A stretch of DNA of 64,000 nt. Source: Isoetes taiwanensis (taxonomy: Eukaryota; Streptophyta; Lycopodiopsida; Isoetales; Isoetaceae). Every line of letters begins with the position of its first letter. Within the stretch, counting starts at the first letter, position 1. A model generated the notes under the pieces. It had not been told where the DNA came from and made no database searches. It was given only the letters and a program-made list of their open reading frames with translations. The stretch lies in contig JAJEKV010000061.1 in NCBI GenBank assembly GCA_021234155.1, positions 5,510,653 through 5,574,652 on the forward strand. The letters run 5' to 3'. A program made the translations under genes and the position numbers. This document shows, one piece after another, positions 21,142 through 32,436 of this stretch.

Positions 21142-22462
21142 ATGGTAAGGGACGTTGATGTGGGCAGTTAATGTGTCAAAAGTTCCTTGGCAGTGACCTA
21201 TTGTTTCCTGTTAATTACATGCTTAGAGCCATGGGAGATTAGAGTTAGCAACGCTTGTTCTTGTTAAAAGGTTCTATTGGGTTAAACAAAGTCAATAATA
21301 CTGTTCAATTTTATTGATTTATAGGCTCTACCAGGGCAGCAAACTCCTGATAATGTGCCCAGCTTTAAGCTTGTCATTGTCGGTGATGGTGGTACAGGTA
21401 GTTTATCTTTTGGTTGCCCTGCTCTCTTCTTGTGTGCAGTGTAAATTTAATTTTTTTGTTGCTTTTAGGGAAAACAACATTCGTGAAACGACATCTTACT
21501 GGCGAGTTTGAGAAGAAATACGAGCGTATGTTTTTTACATCTCTGCCATCGTTGATAAAAGATTTTGTCGCAATATTAAATCAGCAATTTAATTTGTCTT
21601 TACAGCCACAATTGGTGTTGAAGTTCACCCCCTGGACTTTTTCACGAACTGCGGAAAAATTCGCTTTTACTGCTGGGATACTGCTGGTCAAGAAAAGTTT
21701 GGTGGTTTGCGTGATGGTTACTAGTATGTTTATTTCTTATGACTTTGTCAATTTTTTTTTAAATAAAAGTGCAGTAAACTGGAAAATGTTGATATGCAGC
21801 ATCCATGGTCAATGTGCAATCATAATGTTTGATGTCACTGCACGGCTAACATACAAAAATGTTCCCACTTGGCATCGTGATCTTTGCAGGTTTGCTCTTG
21901 AACTTGCTGCTTTTTTGGATATTGCGACTACTTATCCACTTTGTCACGTTACAGAGTTTGTGAAAACATACCCATTGTTCTTTGTGGAAACAAGGTTGAC
22001 GTAAAAAATCGTCAAGTCAAAGCCAAGCAGGTGGTGTTCCATAGGAAGAAGAACCTTCAGTACTATGAAATATCAGCCAAGAGCAACTACAACTTTGAAA
22101 AACCCTATTTGTATCTTGCAAGAAAACTTGCTGGGTAATGCTGGTTGGCAAATTTGAGATTTGTACTACTAATGTATACCTATGTCTAATGTTGTATGTT
22201 TGCACAGTGATCCAAACCTTCATTTCGTTGAGTCTCCTGCACTTGCACCTCCAGAAGTTCAGATCGACATTGATGCACAGCGACGGTATTATAGCGCCCC
22301 TTCAATTTTGATTTTGGACTGACTCAATTTTTTTGTAGTATTTCAATGAGGGGAAAGTATTTTAATTGGTCATATCTGTCACCTTGCAGATATGAGCAGG
22401 AACTTGCAGATGCAGCTGCACAGCCTTTGCCAGATGATGACGATGATGCTTTTGATGGGTAG
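21142..22462 (+). CDS. RAN: RAN small GTPase (nuclear transport), 8 coding exons
   Basis: GTP-binding nuclear protein RAN, which drives importin/exportin transport and spindle and nuclear-envelope assembly. Exons: 21142-21144, 21325-21397, 21469-21525, 21606-21723, 21800-21889, 21955-22134, 22208-22285 and 22390-22462. All introns are GT-AG. The sum is 672 nt, or 223 residues plus stop, the usual plant RAN length. Motifs: P-loop GDGGTGKTT (residues 21-29), effector '[14 protein letters not shown]' (41-54), WDTAGQ (68-73), NKVD (126-129), SAKS (154-157) and an acidic C-terminal tail '[10 protein letters not shown]'. The first coding exon is the ATG alone. I recall that placement from plant RAN genes but could not check it here. 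No damage was seen, so the gene is probably functional. Confidence 0.95.
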
Positions 22463-24469
22463 AATGGATGTGCTAGCACACATGAAATAGTGATAAATTG
22501 GGCTTTGCCAGATATTGCATTTTACACTGGAGGACTTGAATTTACTGTCATCCTACTTCTGGCCATTGAAGTTTTAGTGGAAGTCATTGAAGCAAAATTT
22601 CAGCAGGGCTGTAACTCCATAACGGTCTATTAATGGTTGAAATTGCATAAAATCCATAAAGAGTCGAACGTATCTGAGCGTTATCAAGTCTACCATGTGA
22701 AACATCGTACTAAATATGGAAGGTTCAATCAATTTGTAAGAGAGCAGCATGAGTTGCCTGTTTTAGGAATTGTTAGTTCTTGCGTGAGCATTGAAATTGA
22801 ATGGGATATCCTTGTAGATTCTAATATACTTATTATAATACGTTCATAATATGTTCATATTTCATTATGTTCTTATTCCAGACTAGTTGAAATTATGTCA
22901 ACTGTTGGCACGTAAAAAAAGCACGATCAGAGCTGTTAACAGACTTCTCTTTATAGGCTCGATCAAATCTTTCTTTCTAGGGTTGATAAAGTGTGTCTGA
23001 TGTGTCAGTCAAGTCCAGTAATATAGAAAATTTTATTATTGTAGGTGAAAGGGACAATGCAAGGAGTTTGGGTTTGGGTTTGCAAGTCCAGTAATATAGA
23101 AAATTTATTATTATAGTCGCTCTATCCTATAATCGCTCTATCCTAGCCATCCAATAAAGGCATATTCCCAAGGATACGCCGAACCCAATAACCACAACCG
23201 TCCAGCCCAAGTCAAGATGGGGTCAAAACCCCATTTCCACATCACCCTATGGTGCATCACAAAGTATTCCATTGAAGTCAAATGCGTACATACACAGCAC
23301 CGTTGATGCTATGAAGCAATATTCTGTACAAGTCTCACACTTGCAAAGAAATTTACAGTAGGGCCTCCTGAATGCATGGCCGAACTGCATTCTCTTCACA
23401 AACCACGGAACAACCCGAAACATCTTCACAAACCACGGAACAACCTGAAACAGAAATAGAAGAAGAGGAAGCTGAGTCTACTGCATACAGAGGACTGCAG
23501 ACCAACCTGCTGCACATGCTACAGGAGCTCCATTGCTGCTGAAGAATGGCTTCTATGCATCAACTGTCATTCTGCCCACAAGAAGAAAGAAACAAAGAAT
23601 ACAATGTAGCACGGGGAGTTGAACCCCCTGCCCAAAAGGCAGTTCCGGAAAACTTGTGCAATTAACCAGACAACATCTACTGAAGCTAAATACAAGCACA
23701 AGAAGGAAGAGGGCTTAAAAAAAAGGGATTAATCAGGGCAAGGAAATTGGATTCATACAAAACGAAATCATATTTCTTGCCCATGGCGGAAATCGAAGAT
23801 GCTTTTGGCTATGGCAGAAGGAAGAATCCAAAATCTCCCCTTCACAACAAGAAAAACCGCAGATGGCATAGCCTGGCTCCAGAATCTCCATCTGTGCCCC
23901 ATCGAATTTTGCATCTGTGCCCTCTGTGCCCTGAACCCTGCCAGATTAACTGTATATTTACTGCTGCCAGATTAACAGCTCTAAGAATCGATTTGAAGAC
24001 GTCGGTTGCCCCTGAACCCCGCCAGAATAACTCCGCCATGGCCAAGCAGCCGCCCACGGAAGAACTCCGCCATGCCCTGCCCTAACGCACAAAGCTGACA
24101 CGAGCCCCACTTTCCTAAGACAGAAAGAAAAATAAATGGCACACTAACCCAATCGGAACCTAATTAATGAGTCAGCAATATAACAAAATCACATACGAAT
24201 ACATCCAAAAACCATCCAAAATCTTATGTAACACCACCCCCAAACAACATTTTGGAAACCTAATAGTCGAATCAAATGGAAAATTTATTATTATAGTCGA
24301 ACCAAATGGAAGAGAAAATACAGAGTTAATCATATAAAAACAGAAGGAGTTAATCGGATGAAAAAGGAAGAGATGCTATATTTCTTGTAAAATACAAGGA
24401 GTTTCAAATGGAAGGGAAAATACAAGGAGTTGATTGTATCAAAAATGAAGAGTTGGCTATACTTCTATC
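22463..24469. other. RAN 3' flank and spacer with direct repeats
   Basis: After the RAN stop there is about 400 bp of plausible 3' UTR. 'agtccagtaatatagaaaat' occurs at about 23012 and 23086. A 21-bp repeat containing 'aaatttattattatagtcg' lies at 23099-23119 and again at 24279-24299 and may be a target duplication round a 1.16-kb insertion, but I see no terminal structure to confirm that. The frame at 23747-24085 (112 codons) has no recognised domain. Confidence 0.4.
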
Positions 24470-24557
24470 TGGACAGTAATAAGTTTGCTGCCCTCACAGT
24501 AATAAGTTTGCTGCCCTCGTTTTGGACAGTAATAAGTTTGCTGCCCTCGTTTTGGAT
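24468..24557. repeat. Minisatellite, three units
   Basis: 'acagtaataagtttgctgcc' occurs at about 24473, 24498 and 24527. The second and third units end 'ctcgttttgga'. Confidence 0.85.
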
Positions 24558-25207
24558 CCATAGGCTTTGGGGGCATGGTAAAAGTTAGGGAAAATTCTTA
24601 ACCCTATATTTTAATATAATTATCAAATTACCCCTATATTTACAAAAACTATCAAAATGCCCTTCTGTTTGTAGCAACGGCTAATATCTTCACGCAGAAG
24701 AACATCGCCTCAAAACCCATTCTGTTCTTTCGGCAAAGCATGACCTTGAATCCATTATCTAAAGAGGATTAAAGAGAGTTTTGAAAAGGAAGGAGTTCGT
24801 CGGAGGAAACCCTCAGGATTCTTACAGTTGCCGCAGTGAGAAAAAGTGAGAATAAGAGATAAAATGGGTGGATCCACAAAGGAGACTTCATCTGCTGCAT
24901 GACTTTTTGACCAGAATTAAACATGATTAACTTGTAACGAGGATTCAAACCAGTGCTCGAATTTGACGGCCCACCCTTAATTTTCTAAGGACGGGCCAAA
25001 TAATTTTACACCTTTCGCGTGACAGGAAGTTCCTAAATTCAAGCCTTTCAAATGCAATAAAAAAATTTAAAATGACAGAAACCAATTTTTTCCCTCAAAA
25101 ACATAGATAGATACATAAAACAAAGCATGCTTCCATTATAAGTTCATCAAATACATAATGAAGTTCTTACATAGATACTATTGAAATAAAAAATAATAGT
25201 TTAAAGT

Positions 25208-25849
25208 TTAAAATAAATCACAAAGCCAATCTATGCTTTCAAATGGTTCATTCCACAATGATACACACATTGTGGCGTCAAGAGTTTCTAAGTTCATGCT
25301 CGATCTTATAGCACTCTTAATAGCATTTTGACAAGAGAAACCTCTCTCGCAAGAGGCCGTGGTTCCAGGAATGACCATACAACATTGCCATAATTTCATC
25401 AATGCTGGAAAACTGTCCCACCAACTGTCACATGTTCCATTTTCATCTCTACAAATAGTCCAAGCCATAACCATCCCTTTGTTCTTGGCAGCCCTGAAAA
25501 GTGTCTCAACGAAGTCCTCCCTCTCACTCAAACATCTAGCCATGTCTACTTTTAAAGAAAACTTGGCAAGCAATTTTTCCAACCATTCCTTAGTCTCATC
25601 ATCCCTTACAAGATCATCCAGAGCATATGCAGACGGATTGAAGAACTTCATAGCATTAAATATCTCACTCACATCCACAAATCTCCTAGCAAGTGCATCC
25701 AATACAGCAGTAATGAAAGATTTTCCAATACGAATACAATGTGTAAGTGAACCACTGCAAATCGAAATAGGAATGACTAAGAAAAAGCAAACTAATGAAA
25801 GCAATAAACAGAAGCATTGAAGCAAAAGCTTACCTGGTTTCGGCACCAT
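25208..25849 (-). pseudogene. hAT transposase C-terminal fragment
   Basis: The hAT dimerisation domain is clear: 'SWWDSFPALMKLWQCCM', 'VIPGTTASCERGFSCQNAIK' and 'SMNLETLDATMCVSLWNEP', typical of zinc-finger-862-like hAT proteins. The open frame is 213 codons. The first 20-30 residues are probably intronic: reverse-strand 'aaaccag|gtaagc' (about 25834) and 'tttgcag|tggttc' (about 25758) look like a real intron. The BED zinc finger and the DDE catalytic core are absent, so the protein could not transpose DNA. Stop at 25208, followed by the AT-rich left terminal region. Confidence 0.75.
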
Positions 25850-25857
25850 GGTTTGCT

Positions 25858-25962
25858 TACGGATTGCCTGATTGCAAATTGTCTGATTACAGAATGCCTG
25901 ACCTGATTGCAGATCGCCTGATTATAGATTGCCTGATTGCAGATTTATCAGCTTAGGATGCA
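25858..25962. repeat. Short tandem repeat 'gattgcctgattgca'
   Basis: About six imperfect units of 14-17 bp ('acggattgcctgattgcaaa', 'attgtctgattacaga', 'gatcgcctgattatag'). It lies just upstream of the transposase fragment, inside the hAT element. Confidence 0.8.
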
Positions 25963-26142
25963 GCTTGCACGATGAATTGATTGGCCAATTTGATAGAAAT
26001 AACTGAGTAAGAAAGATTGACTAAGTTAAGACTTGAGAATCAATTTTAAAACAGATGGAAAATATGGCTTGGAGACTTACAAATAGCCTGTATAGAGATA
26101 TTATAAATTTCTAAAGATATATAGCAAAAAAATGACGGGCAT

Positions 26143-27829
26143 CACCTAAAAATTCTTTAACATATGGCGCTAGGGTTAGGTCGCGGCTAGGGCGGCGGCA
26201 GGCGGCCGCCCATCTCGTGCAGAAGATTTTTCCTTCCCTGCTGCTGGAAGAGTGGTCGATGCTTGGCCACTGGCTCTTCATTGCTGTTGTCTCTTTGCAG
26301 AGTAAAGAGTAGAGGGCTATGCAAGTTTTTAGTCTTGTGGTAATAGAGGTTGTTTGGAGCTCGCCTTAGCTACTGAAGAAGCTCTTCAGCCCAAGATTAC
26401 GTTTAGAGAAGCTCACTCACCTTTTCTTCTGCGATTAGACCGGAATGGGAAGCCATGGAAATCTCAATCAGTGTGGTATGCCTTTCTCCCTTTCTTGATG
26501 TGTGTTCTTAGTCGTCGGATCATTCAGTCGAGGTTATCTTTGCATCCGTTGTAGCTTTGTAGAAGGTCAGCACTCACTTTGGTCAAGAAGGAAAGTCTGC
26601 ACTTACTGCAGACTTACGGACTCAAGGTACCATGATTTGGTTCTCATTTTGGGAAAGGTATGTCAAAGATCATCGGTTGGTTGAGTTTTTTCTATTCAAA
26701 CATGAAGGACATTTTCTTTCTTTCAAGTTCATGTGTTATTACATTGGGAATTAGTTGGGGCAAATGTGAGCTTAGATTGTGGCGGTCGTTATTTGTGTTC
26801 ACCTTTGCACCAAGTGTTAGCTTTTGGATATGTCGAGATTCTATTTGCTACAAAAGTGTGGTACAAAGAAGAGGAGGTCATTTGGATTTATTTAGCCATC
26901 TAAGGACACTTTTTTGCAATGGCTTACCCGATCGTGAGTAGAGTTGGGATGTAGTAAGTTTTCTTGTTATTGAGTAGTCCCCTTTGTGTGAAATCATTCG
27001 AGTCACTTAAGGGTGCACAAAGAAGACACCTTAAGCATGGTAAACTTTAGCCCGAAAGCAATGCTTATTGTTGTGGAGAGCTTTGGTGACTTGTGCCACC
27101 CGGTTTTGTTCATGATTAGCCATGATTGTTGCTGATTTTTAGCACCTCGCAGCTTGGAGGGAGGTCTCTTCCTTTATGTTGGCCCGCCCATCTCACCGGA
27201 AGGAGATGATGTGGAATTTAGTGAAAGCATAGTGATCGGTGATCGTGAAAGTAGGAGATCTAGTTGTCACTTGGTACGGGAGGATTGAGTGACATATAAG
27301 AGTTCAAGGGAGACAGAAACTCAGCAGGAAAATGGGAGCAAGTACAAGAGATGTGGACCACCCATTTGGGGAGGGCCTTAGAGACGACATATGCATTTGG
27401 AGAAGAAGGCGAGGTCTTTGCGCTTAGTACTTCTTGGAAAAGCGTAGCTGGCCTCCCTGTAGTACCTTGATGCATGTGGGATTGTAGGTCCAAGTTAACG
27501 CGCGGAAGGAAGCCTCTTTGTACTTGTTTCCATCTACTTGAATCTTCGGGGTGGAGCTTTAGGTGGTGTCTTGTCTTCAGTCTGTCACAAGATTTCCTGC
27601 TTCAAATGGTTGCCTTGGAGTTATGCTATTTTCTGCTCACGCATCTGGGTTATAGTGCAGAACTACTCTATCTGATCCATTAAGGGATCATTACATGGTT
27701 AAATGCTTTCTATCTGGTGACCAAGTGCTTATATACTTCCTATCTGGCCTATTGTGGAGCCCACAAGAAGGTCGTGTACCATTTTTTATATCAATCAAAA
27801 AATTTCTTACCCTCAAAAAAAAAAAAAAA
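26143..27829 (+). mobile_element. A-tailed retroposon nested in the hAT element
   Basis: The insert is bounded by a duplication of about 17 bp ending 'aaatgacgggcat' (26126-26142 and 27830-27846) and ends in about 20 A's, the marks of target-primed reverse transcription. Its start is GC-rich ('ggcgctagggttaggtcgcg', about 26166). The body has only short frames (26354-26554, 26660-26941 and 27474-27683) with no recognised domain. The last bases before the tail, 'ttcttaccctc', differ from both LINE families here. It could be a processed transcript or a non-autonomous LINE. Confidence 0.7.
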
Positions 27830-28504
27830 AAAAAAATGACGGGCATTTCTCTATTCCTAGCCTTTCAAACGACGAGTATGTCTTGTAGTTGCCCTTCTCC
27901 ATGACGGGCGATTGCCCAACTGCGACCTTTCATTTGCCATACAAAATTTTTTTTCACCTGTTTTGACGGGCAAAAATCCCAAAAACAGGCATGAAAGCCG
28001 TCAAATTCGAGCCCTGATTCAAACAATCATCTTCTACGTTTTGTTAAATTCGAATTGGCAAAACCTACAGTTACAGGGTATGAAATGGGCCAGAAGAAGG
28101 CCCAATAAAAAACCCTGCTCAGAGGAGGTGGCTTTTCTGAAGATGGAAATTGTTTTCTGGCATGTCCAATACAAGGACATTTTAACAAATTCCAAAAACA
28201 CAAGGGCGCCGGCTTCAGGGCACGACCTAAATTCAAAGATATTCTAATAATATCCTCAGCTGTTGGCAGCTTCCTAAATTCAAACAGGTGAGGATTACGA
28301 ATTATATAAGCGGAAAGATCACATGGGAGGGGACAAGTGGAGGAACAAGCAATCCAATTAGATAGTGCCCAAAAATCTATTTACCATGGTAAGCATAATT
28401 GAAACGGGAAAGCAGATGCATGATCACATGGAGGGGACAAGTGGAGGAGCAAGCAACCCAAATAAATAGTGCGCACAAATCCAGATGCACCGCAGTAAGT
28501 TAGA

Positions 28505-28651
28505 ATGAAAGCAACGAATGGTATGGCTATGGCGGTGGGCCTGCTGCTCTTATGTGCAGCAGCGACGGCAGAGCAGGTACGAAGCGAGGGGTCTGCTTCT
28601 GTAAAAACGTCTGAGAAAGAGCCTCAATCTTCAGATGCAGCCTTCCCTTAA
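28505..28651 (+). CDS. Small ORF with signal-peptide-like N-terminus (48 aa)
   Basis: ATG at 28505 opens 'MKATNGMAMAVGLLLLCAAA' and then 'TAEQ', a good secretory signal with an Ala-x-Ala-type cleavage site, followed by a short Ser/Glu-rich tail ending at TAA 28649-28651. 'cag|gtacga' directly after the signal could be a splice donor, so this may be exon 1 of a longer secreted protein. No downstream exon was identified. Chance occurrence is possible. Confidence 0.3.
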   Translation: MKATNGMAMAVGLLLLCAAATAEQVRSEGSASVKTSEKEPQSSDAAFP

Positions 28652-28670
28652 TCTCAGCCTCAAGCCATGG

Positions 28671-28805
28671 ATGAGCAGGCCGGCTATGGTGGCCCTGGTG
28701 GTGCTCCTTGTTTTTGTTTCCGAGCTCCTTGTCATTGTCGTGGATGGTAGATCCTTTTTCTTGTGTTTATGCCTCCACTCTGTGTACAGCTTTTGTGGAT
28801 GCTAA
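28671..28805 (+). CDS. Small hydrophobic ORF (44 aa)
   Basis: ATG 28671 gives 'MSRPAMVALVVLLVFVSELL', then 'VIVVDGRSFF' and a Cys-rich end. It is a possible signal peptide or membrane helix and lies 20 bp after the previous small ORF. 'gtggatg|gtagat' could be a donor. No family was recognised. Low confidence. Confidence 0.2.
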   Translation: MSRPAMVALVVLLVFVSELLVIVVDGRSFFLCLCLHSVYSFCGC

Positions 28806-28902
28806 GTAAGCTTAGACAGTTTTCCTTTTGTGTATACTTAGTGCCTTTTCAGCCCTTTTCTACCTGCCTTTTATTTATGTAGGCCATTTGAGCTCTCGAA
28901 AT

Positions 28903-28969
28903 ATATATTTTTGAGTATATAAAACACAATTGTTGTAATATTTTGAGTTTTTGAGTATATAAAACACAA
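28903..28969. repeat. Minisatellite hosting the Helitron (left part)
   Basis: One and a half units of a roughly 40-bp repeat containing 'tttttgagtatataaaacac' and 'attgttgtaatattttgag'. The array resumes at 32247-32300 after the Helitron. Confidence 0.85.
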
Positions 28970-31900
28970 CTAGTAAACATGTGCCCGGCGTTGTCGGGCT
29001 AATGTTCCGGCATGTGTTTTTACTCGGTCTTTAACGTCCACATGCATGTTAATGTTCTTTACTCGCCTTATATATTTCCGGCATTGTTGCGCATATGTAG
29101 GGCGTGTATTTATATCGGCCTCTTAGTTCTGCCATAGATGGTCCTCTCTTTGATCCATATGCGTTGACGGGCGTTGGTCGGGTGTTGCTAGCTAGATGTG
29201 CGAGTGTTATAAAGGAGAGTGATAAGTTGTTCGTATAGTTTGGGTTGTATGTTTATGTGGGCACTTGGGCGTTTGCCAAGTTTGAGTTGTATGTTTATGG
29301 GGCACTTGGCGTTTTCCACTTTTGCCAATTTTGTTCACGGTGTGTATTTTTGACGTAATATTTTATTCGTTTTGGAACTAATGAAATGTATGTAAATCTA
29401 AGGTTTTAACAAATGTCTAAACACTTGAAGTGTAACTATATAGAACAAATCTTTCAATAAATGTGTTTGCTCGTTCTCTAGATGGTAAATTGGTGCATGA
29501 CAATCTCGAGCATTATGTGCAATGAGTGACAGACATAGAAGTATATGGAATAATAGTCAAGCTTTTGCTATAAAAGAACCTCAGTAGCCATGCCAAGCAT
29601 ACATAGGGGTGTATGGCTATATGTGCATTTGATATACGAATGGGTATGTATTTGTGTCAAACAATATTTTGCCATGGATCTTATATCATGTTTGAAGCCT
29701 CCTTTAGATGTCATATTTGGACCATTGTTGCGTATGTGAAGTGAAGGGTACTTTGCTCAACATTACAATATAAAAACTCTAAACTTTAAAATCTTAACCA
29801 TGTAAAATCTAATCCTAAGGAGAGCATTGTTAGCTATACGTTCGTAAACAAAACTTGACTATTCCATTTCGTTGTCCAATGTTTCTAGCAAAGCTCTCAC
29901 TTGTTATTTATGTGTGCATGGCAAAGCCTCACTTGTGCTTGGCAAAACATCACTTGTTATGTCTGGGCCTATCGGCATGAATGTATCTATATTGGGATAA
30001 ATCTAAGTTTCATAGATTTGTTGTAGGTGTATATAACTGTGTTATAGTGGGACTTCGGAATGGAGATAAAGATGGCAATAATAACAGCGTTCTGAAAGTC
30101 GATTCACTTTTAACCTGCAACTTTAAACAGAATATTATTTTGCAAGGTTAGATGGTGTTGTTTAGGCAAATAAAGGCAAAGGCAAAGTAACGTGGTATTT
30201 AACGTGGGCATAAAGAAAGAATGCAAATGTAGCTCAGGTTTAACACTTGTCCAATAAAGTGAAGTATAAACTTGTCCACACTTGTTCTCTTTTTCTTGCT
30301 TCCTTGGTTCAGAAGGAGACTGATGCACGGCTTCCAGGTTTATGTTCTGCTCCTTGACTTCAACCTCCAGCTTCCTTGATATGTGTTTAATAGCTTGATA
30401 CTCCAACAGCTTCTCTTGGTGCAAATGCATGACTTCAGTAGCCACATCCTCACCTTCCAATTTTTCCAGCTCTTCCTCATCGGAAACCTTGGCTGAAGTT
30501 CAACCATAATAATAATTTACTGCCCATAATTGTTCAAAAGTCTTTTTTATGTGCAATGAGGTACAGAAAACTGACAAATTATATTTTGCATGGTTGCAAA
30601 AAAGATATAGCACAAAAGATGCCAACAATTTATCTGAACAAAAAACATGTACAGAAGCATGAACAGACAGAACAAAATTAACCTGATTCTAGCATTGGGG
30701 AAGGAAGCAGGCCACTCAAGATAAATCAACAAAAGTTGCAAGAGTATCTAGGTCACTCTGCTCATCTGCAAAATCTCCAGGGTCAGTAAAATCCTTTTGA
30801 AAGCAAATCTGTAGAACACTGGTGGTTATGTCTATATTCTCTGTTTTAGAAAAGAAACCTTTGCTTTCTATTAGTTCATAACAAACTCAAGGCTTCATTA
30901 AATGTAGAGAAGCCGAAGAACATAGAGTTGAGGAACGTGATCAGAGAATTTGTTGCTAAAAATTTGCTGCAGGAGGGATATCATAATGAGTCACAAAATG
31001 GACTTGCAGTCTGAGTGGGGCTCAGTGGAAAAGGATCTACAGATTTGACTGGCAAATATACTCACAATACATCATATAGTGCTTCAAAGTAAAATAGGGA
31101 AATACAATAGAAAGCATGAAACGACGATGGCCTCAGTTTTAATTTTGCAAATCTCCACTATCAAGATGGACAAACTTAATGTATCAAATATAGCTAGAAA
31201 ATGGTGAAGAAAACTTACACACAAATTGGCTATTTAGATTAGACCGCATGCCTTTGTCCTCAATGCCTGCAAAACAAACGATGGCAGAAAGTAACAAAGA
31301 GAAAGCAAAATGATCCCCATCACTGTTTTGACCAAACTCAAAAGCAATAGAGGGGAAAATGAGAGCAGAAAAACTTTTCCATACCCTGATGCAGATCATG
31401 TTCTAAATCGAACTCCTAAAAATCCCCAAATGAATAGAAGAAGAAGAAGAACGTTGAGCAAAGATCATGGATTGAACCCTGCTTACTAAGATGCTGCCAT
31501 GGATGCCGGAAACTAAGATCCAAATCTTTTCTATGGATGCGGGAGTTTTTGTTGAAGACCTGGCTAAACTTGACGCTTCAATCCTGGAAGCTCCTGATCC
31601 TTACCGCTAAAAAACTATATCAGATGGGCCGTCTTGAGCTCTAAGATGATCATGGAAGTGAACCGGAAGCCTAAAACATGTATAAAATGGAAAGAGCATA
31701 ACCTTCTAAGTACGAAAGGAGATCTCAAGCTCCATTGTGAAATAATAGTGGGCAACTCCTTGCATTTTTAAACAGTTCTGAGTAATGGTCCGCAAGCTTA
31801 GAAAATGAAGAAAGAGCAATTTACTGAGTCCGAAAGGAGCTGAGGATGATGACCGCCAAGTTAATAAATAAAGCTGATGGATAAAAACCAGCGACTGGAT

Positions 31901-32246
31901 GCCGTATCTGCCATTGCCTTTTCATAATACTCCAATGCGGCAGCTAAAGAAACCACACCCCAGTTAATCTTCCGAAAATGTTGGCAGAAAGAAATCACAA
32001 AAAAACTTTGGATTAAGCTGGGAAACGGTGATTGATCGCCAGGGAACGCCATCCAAAGAAACGCTTAGCCTTTGCCCTCGGCCCAAAGAAATGCTTATGG
32101 AACCGTTGCTCCTCGCCGGAAAAGAAATATGATGCCCGAAAACATGAAATGTGAGTAAACTATGCCGGAAAAAGCGTTACATCTGCCGGAAAAAGCGTTA
32201 GCGCCGACATGAGCGCACCGCCTCAAAAACTTTTTAAATAAGTAGA
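28970..32246 (-). mobile_element. Helitron, 3.28 kb, reverse strand
   Basis: On the reverse strand the element begins TCTACTTATTTAAAAAG (5' TC end, at 32246) and ends CTAG (28970-28973). Before that end is the hairpin GCCCG-7 nt-CGGGC (28983-28999), 9 nt from CTAG. It sits between host A (28969) and T (32247) with no target duplication, as Helitrons do. Joining the flanks restores 'aaaacacaattgttgtaata', present intact at 28921-28940. No Rep/helicase coding was seen, so it is non-autonomous. Inside are exon-like fragments (for example 30110-30504) that may be captured host sequence, and several 'gccggaaaaagcgtta' or 'ttccggcat' motifs near the ends. Confidence 0.85.
30230..30504 (-). pseudogene. 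Exon-like fragment inside the Helitron
   Basis: The reverse strand reads 'KVSDEEELEKLEGEDVATEV' and then 'LLEYQAIKHISRKLEVEVKE' after a good acceptor ('gaacttcag|cc', about 30502). It is charged and helical, consistent with a coiled-coil protein. The frame stays open to 30110, though the part after 'KENKCGQ' (about 30270) looks intronic. The family was not recognised. Helitrons commonly capture such exons; the donor gene is unknown. Confidence 0.4.
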
Positions 32247-32305
32247 TTGTTGTAATATTTTGAGTTTTTGAGAATATAAAACACAATTGTTGTATTATCT
32301 TAACA
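32247..32305. repeat. Minisatellite hosting the Helitron (right part)
   Basis: Continues 'ttgttgtaatattttgag' then 'tttttgagaatataaaacac' and 'attgttgtattatc', the same unit as 28903-28969. Confidence 0.85.
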
Positions 32306-32436
32306 TATATAAACCTCAAGGGCAAGATTCTTTCGGCATATTCGAAGCTGATGCTTGCCTCTAAAGTGGCCACGTATTTCCAGAAGGAAAAAATAGAGAG
32401 AAAAAAAAGGCCATAGAAAATGAAATCGAAAAAAAA

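Larger units (their letters stand above)
24951..28016 (-). mobile_element. hAT transposon, 3.07 kb, with 8-bp target duplication
   Basis: The left end CAGTGCTCGAATTTGACGG (24951-24969) matches the inverse of the right end CAGGGCTCGAATTTGACGG (27998-28016), with one mismatch. The target duplication ATTCAAAC is exact at 24943-24950 and 28017-28024. The motif GACGGGC recurs near the ends (24990, 26134, 27838 as a duplicated copy, 27903 and 27965) and looks like subterminal transposase-binding sites. It carries a transposase remnant on the reverse strand (25208-25849) and a nested retroposon (26143-27829). Without the latter and its duplication the hAT is about 1.36 kb, an internally deleted derivative. 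Confidence 0.9.

Noticed and set aside
23099-24299. 1.16-kb insertion flanked by a 21-bp direct repeat
   Set aside because: No terminal inverted repeats, A-tail or TG...CA ends. The sequence around the right copy is itself locally duplicated, so the repeat alone is weak.
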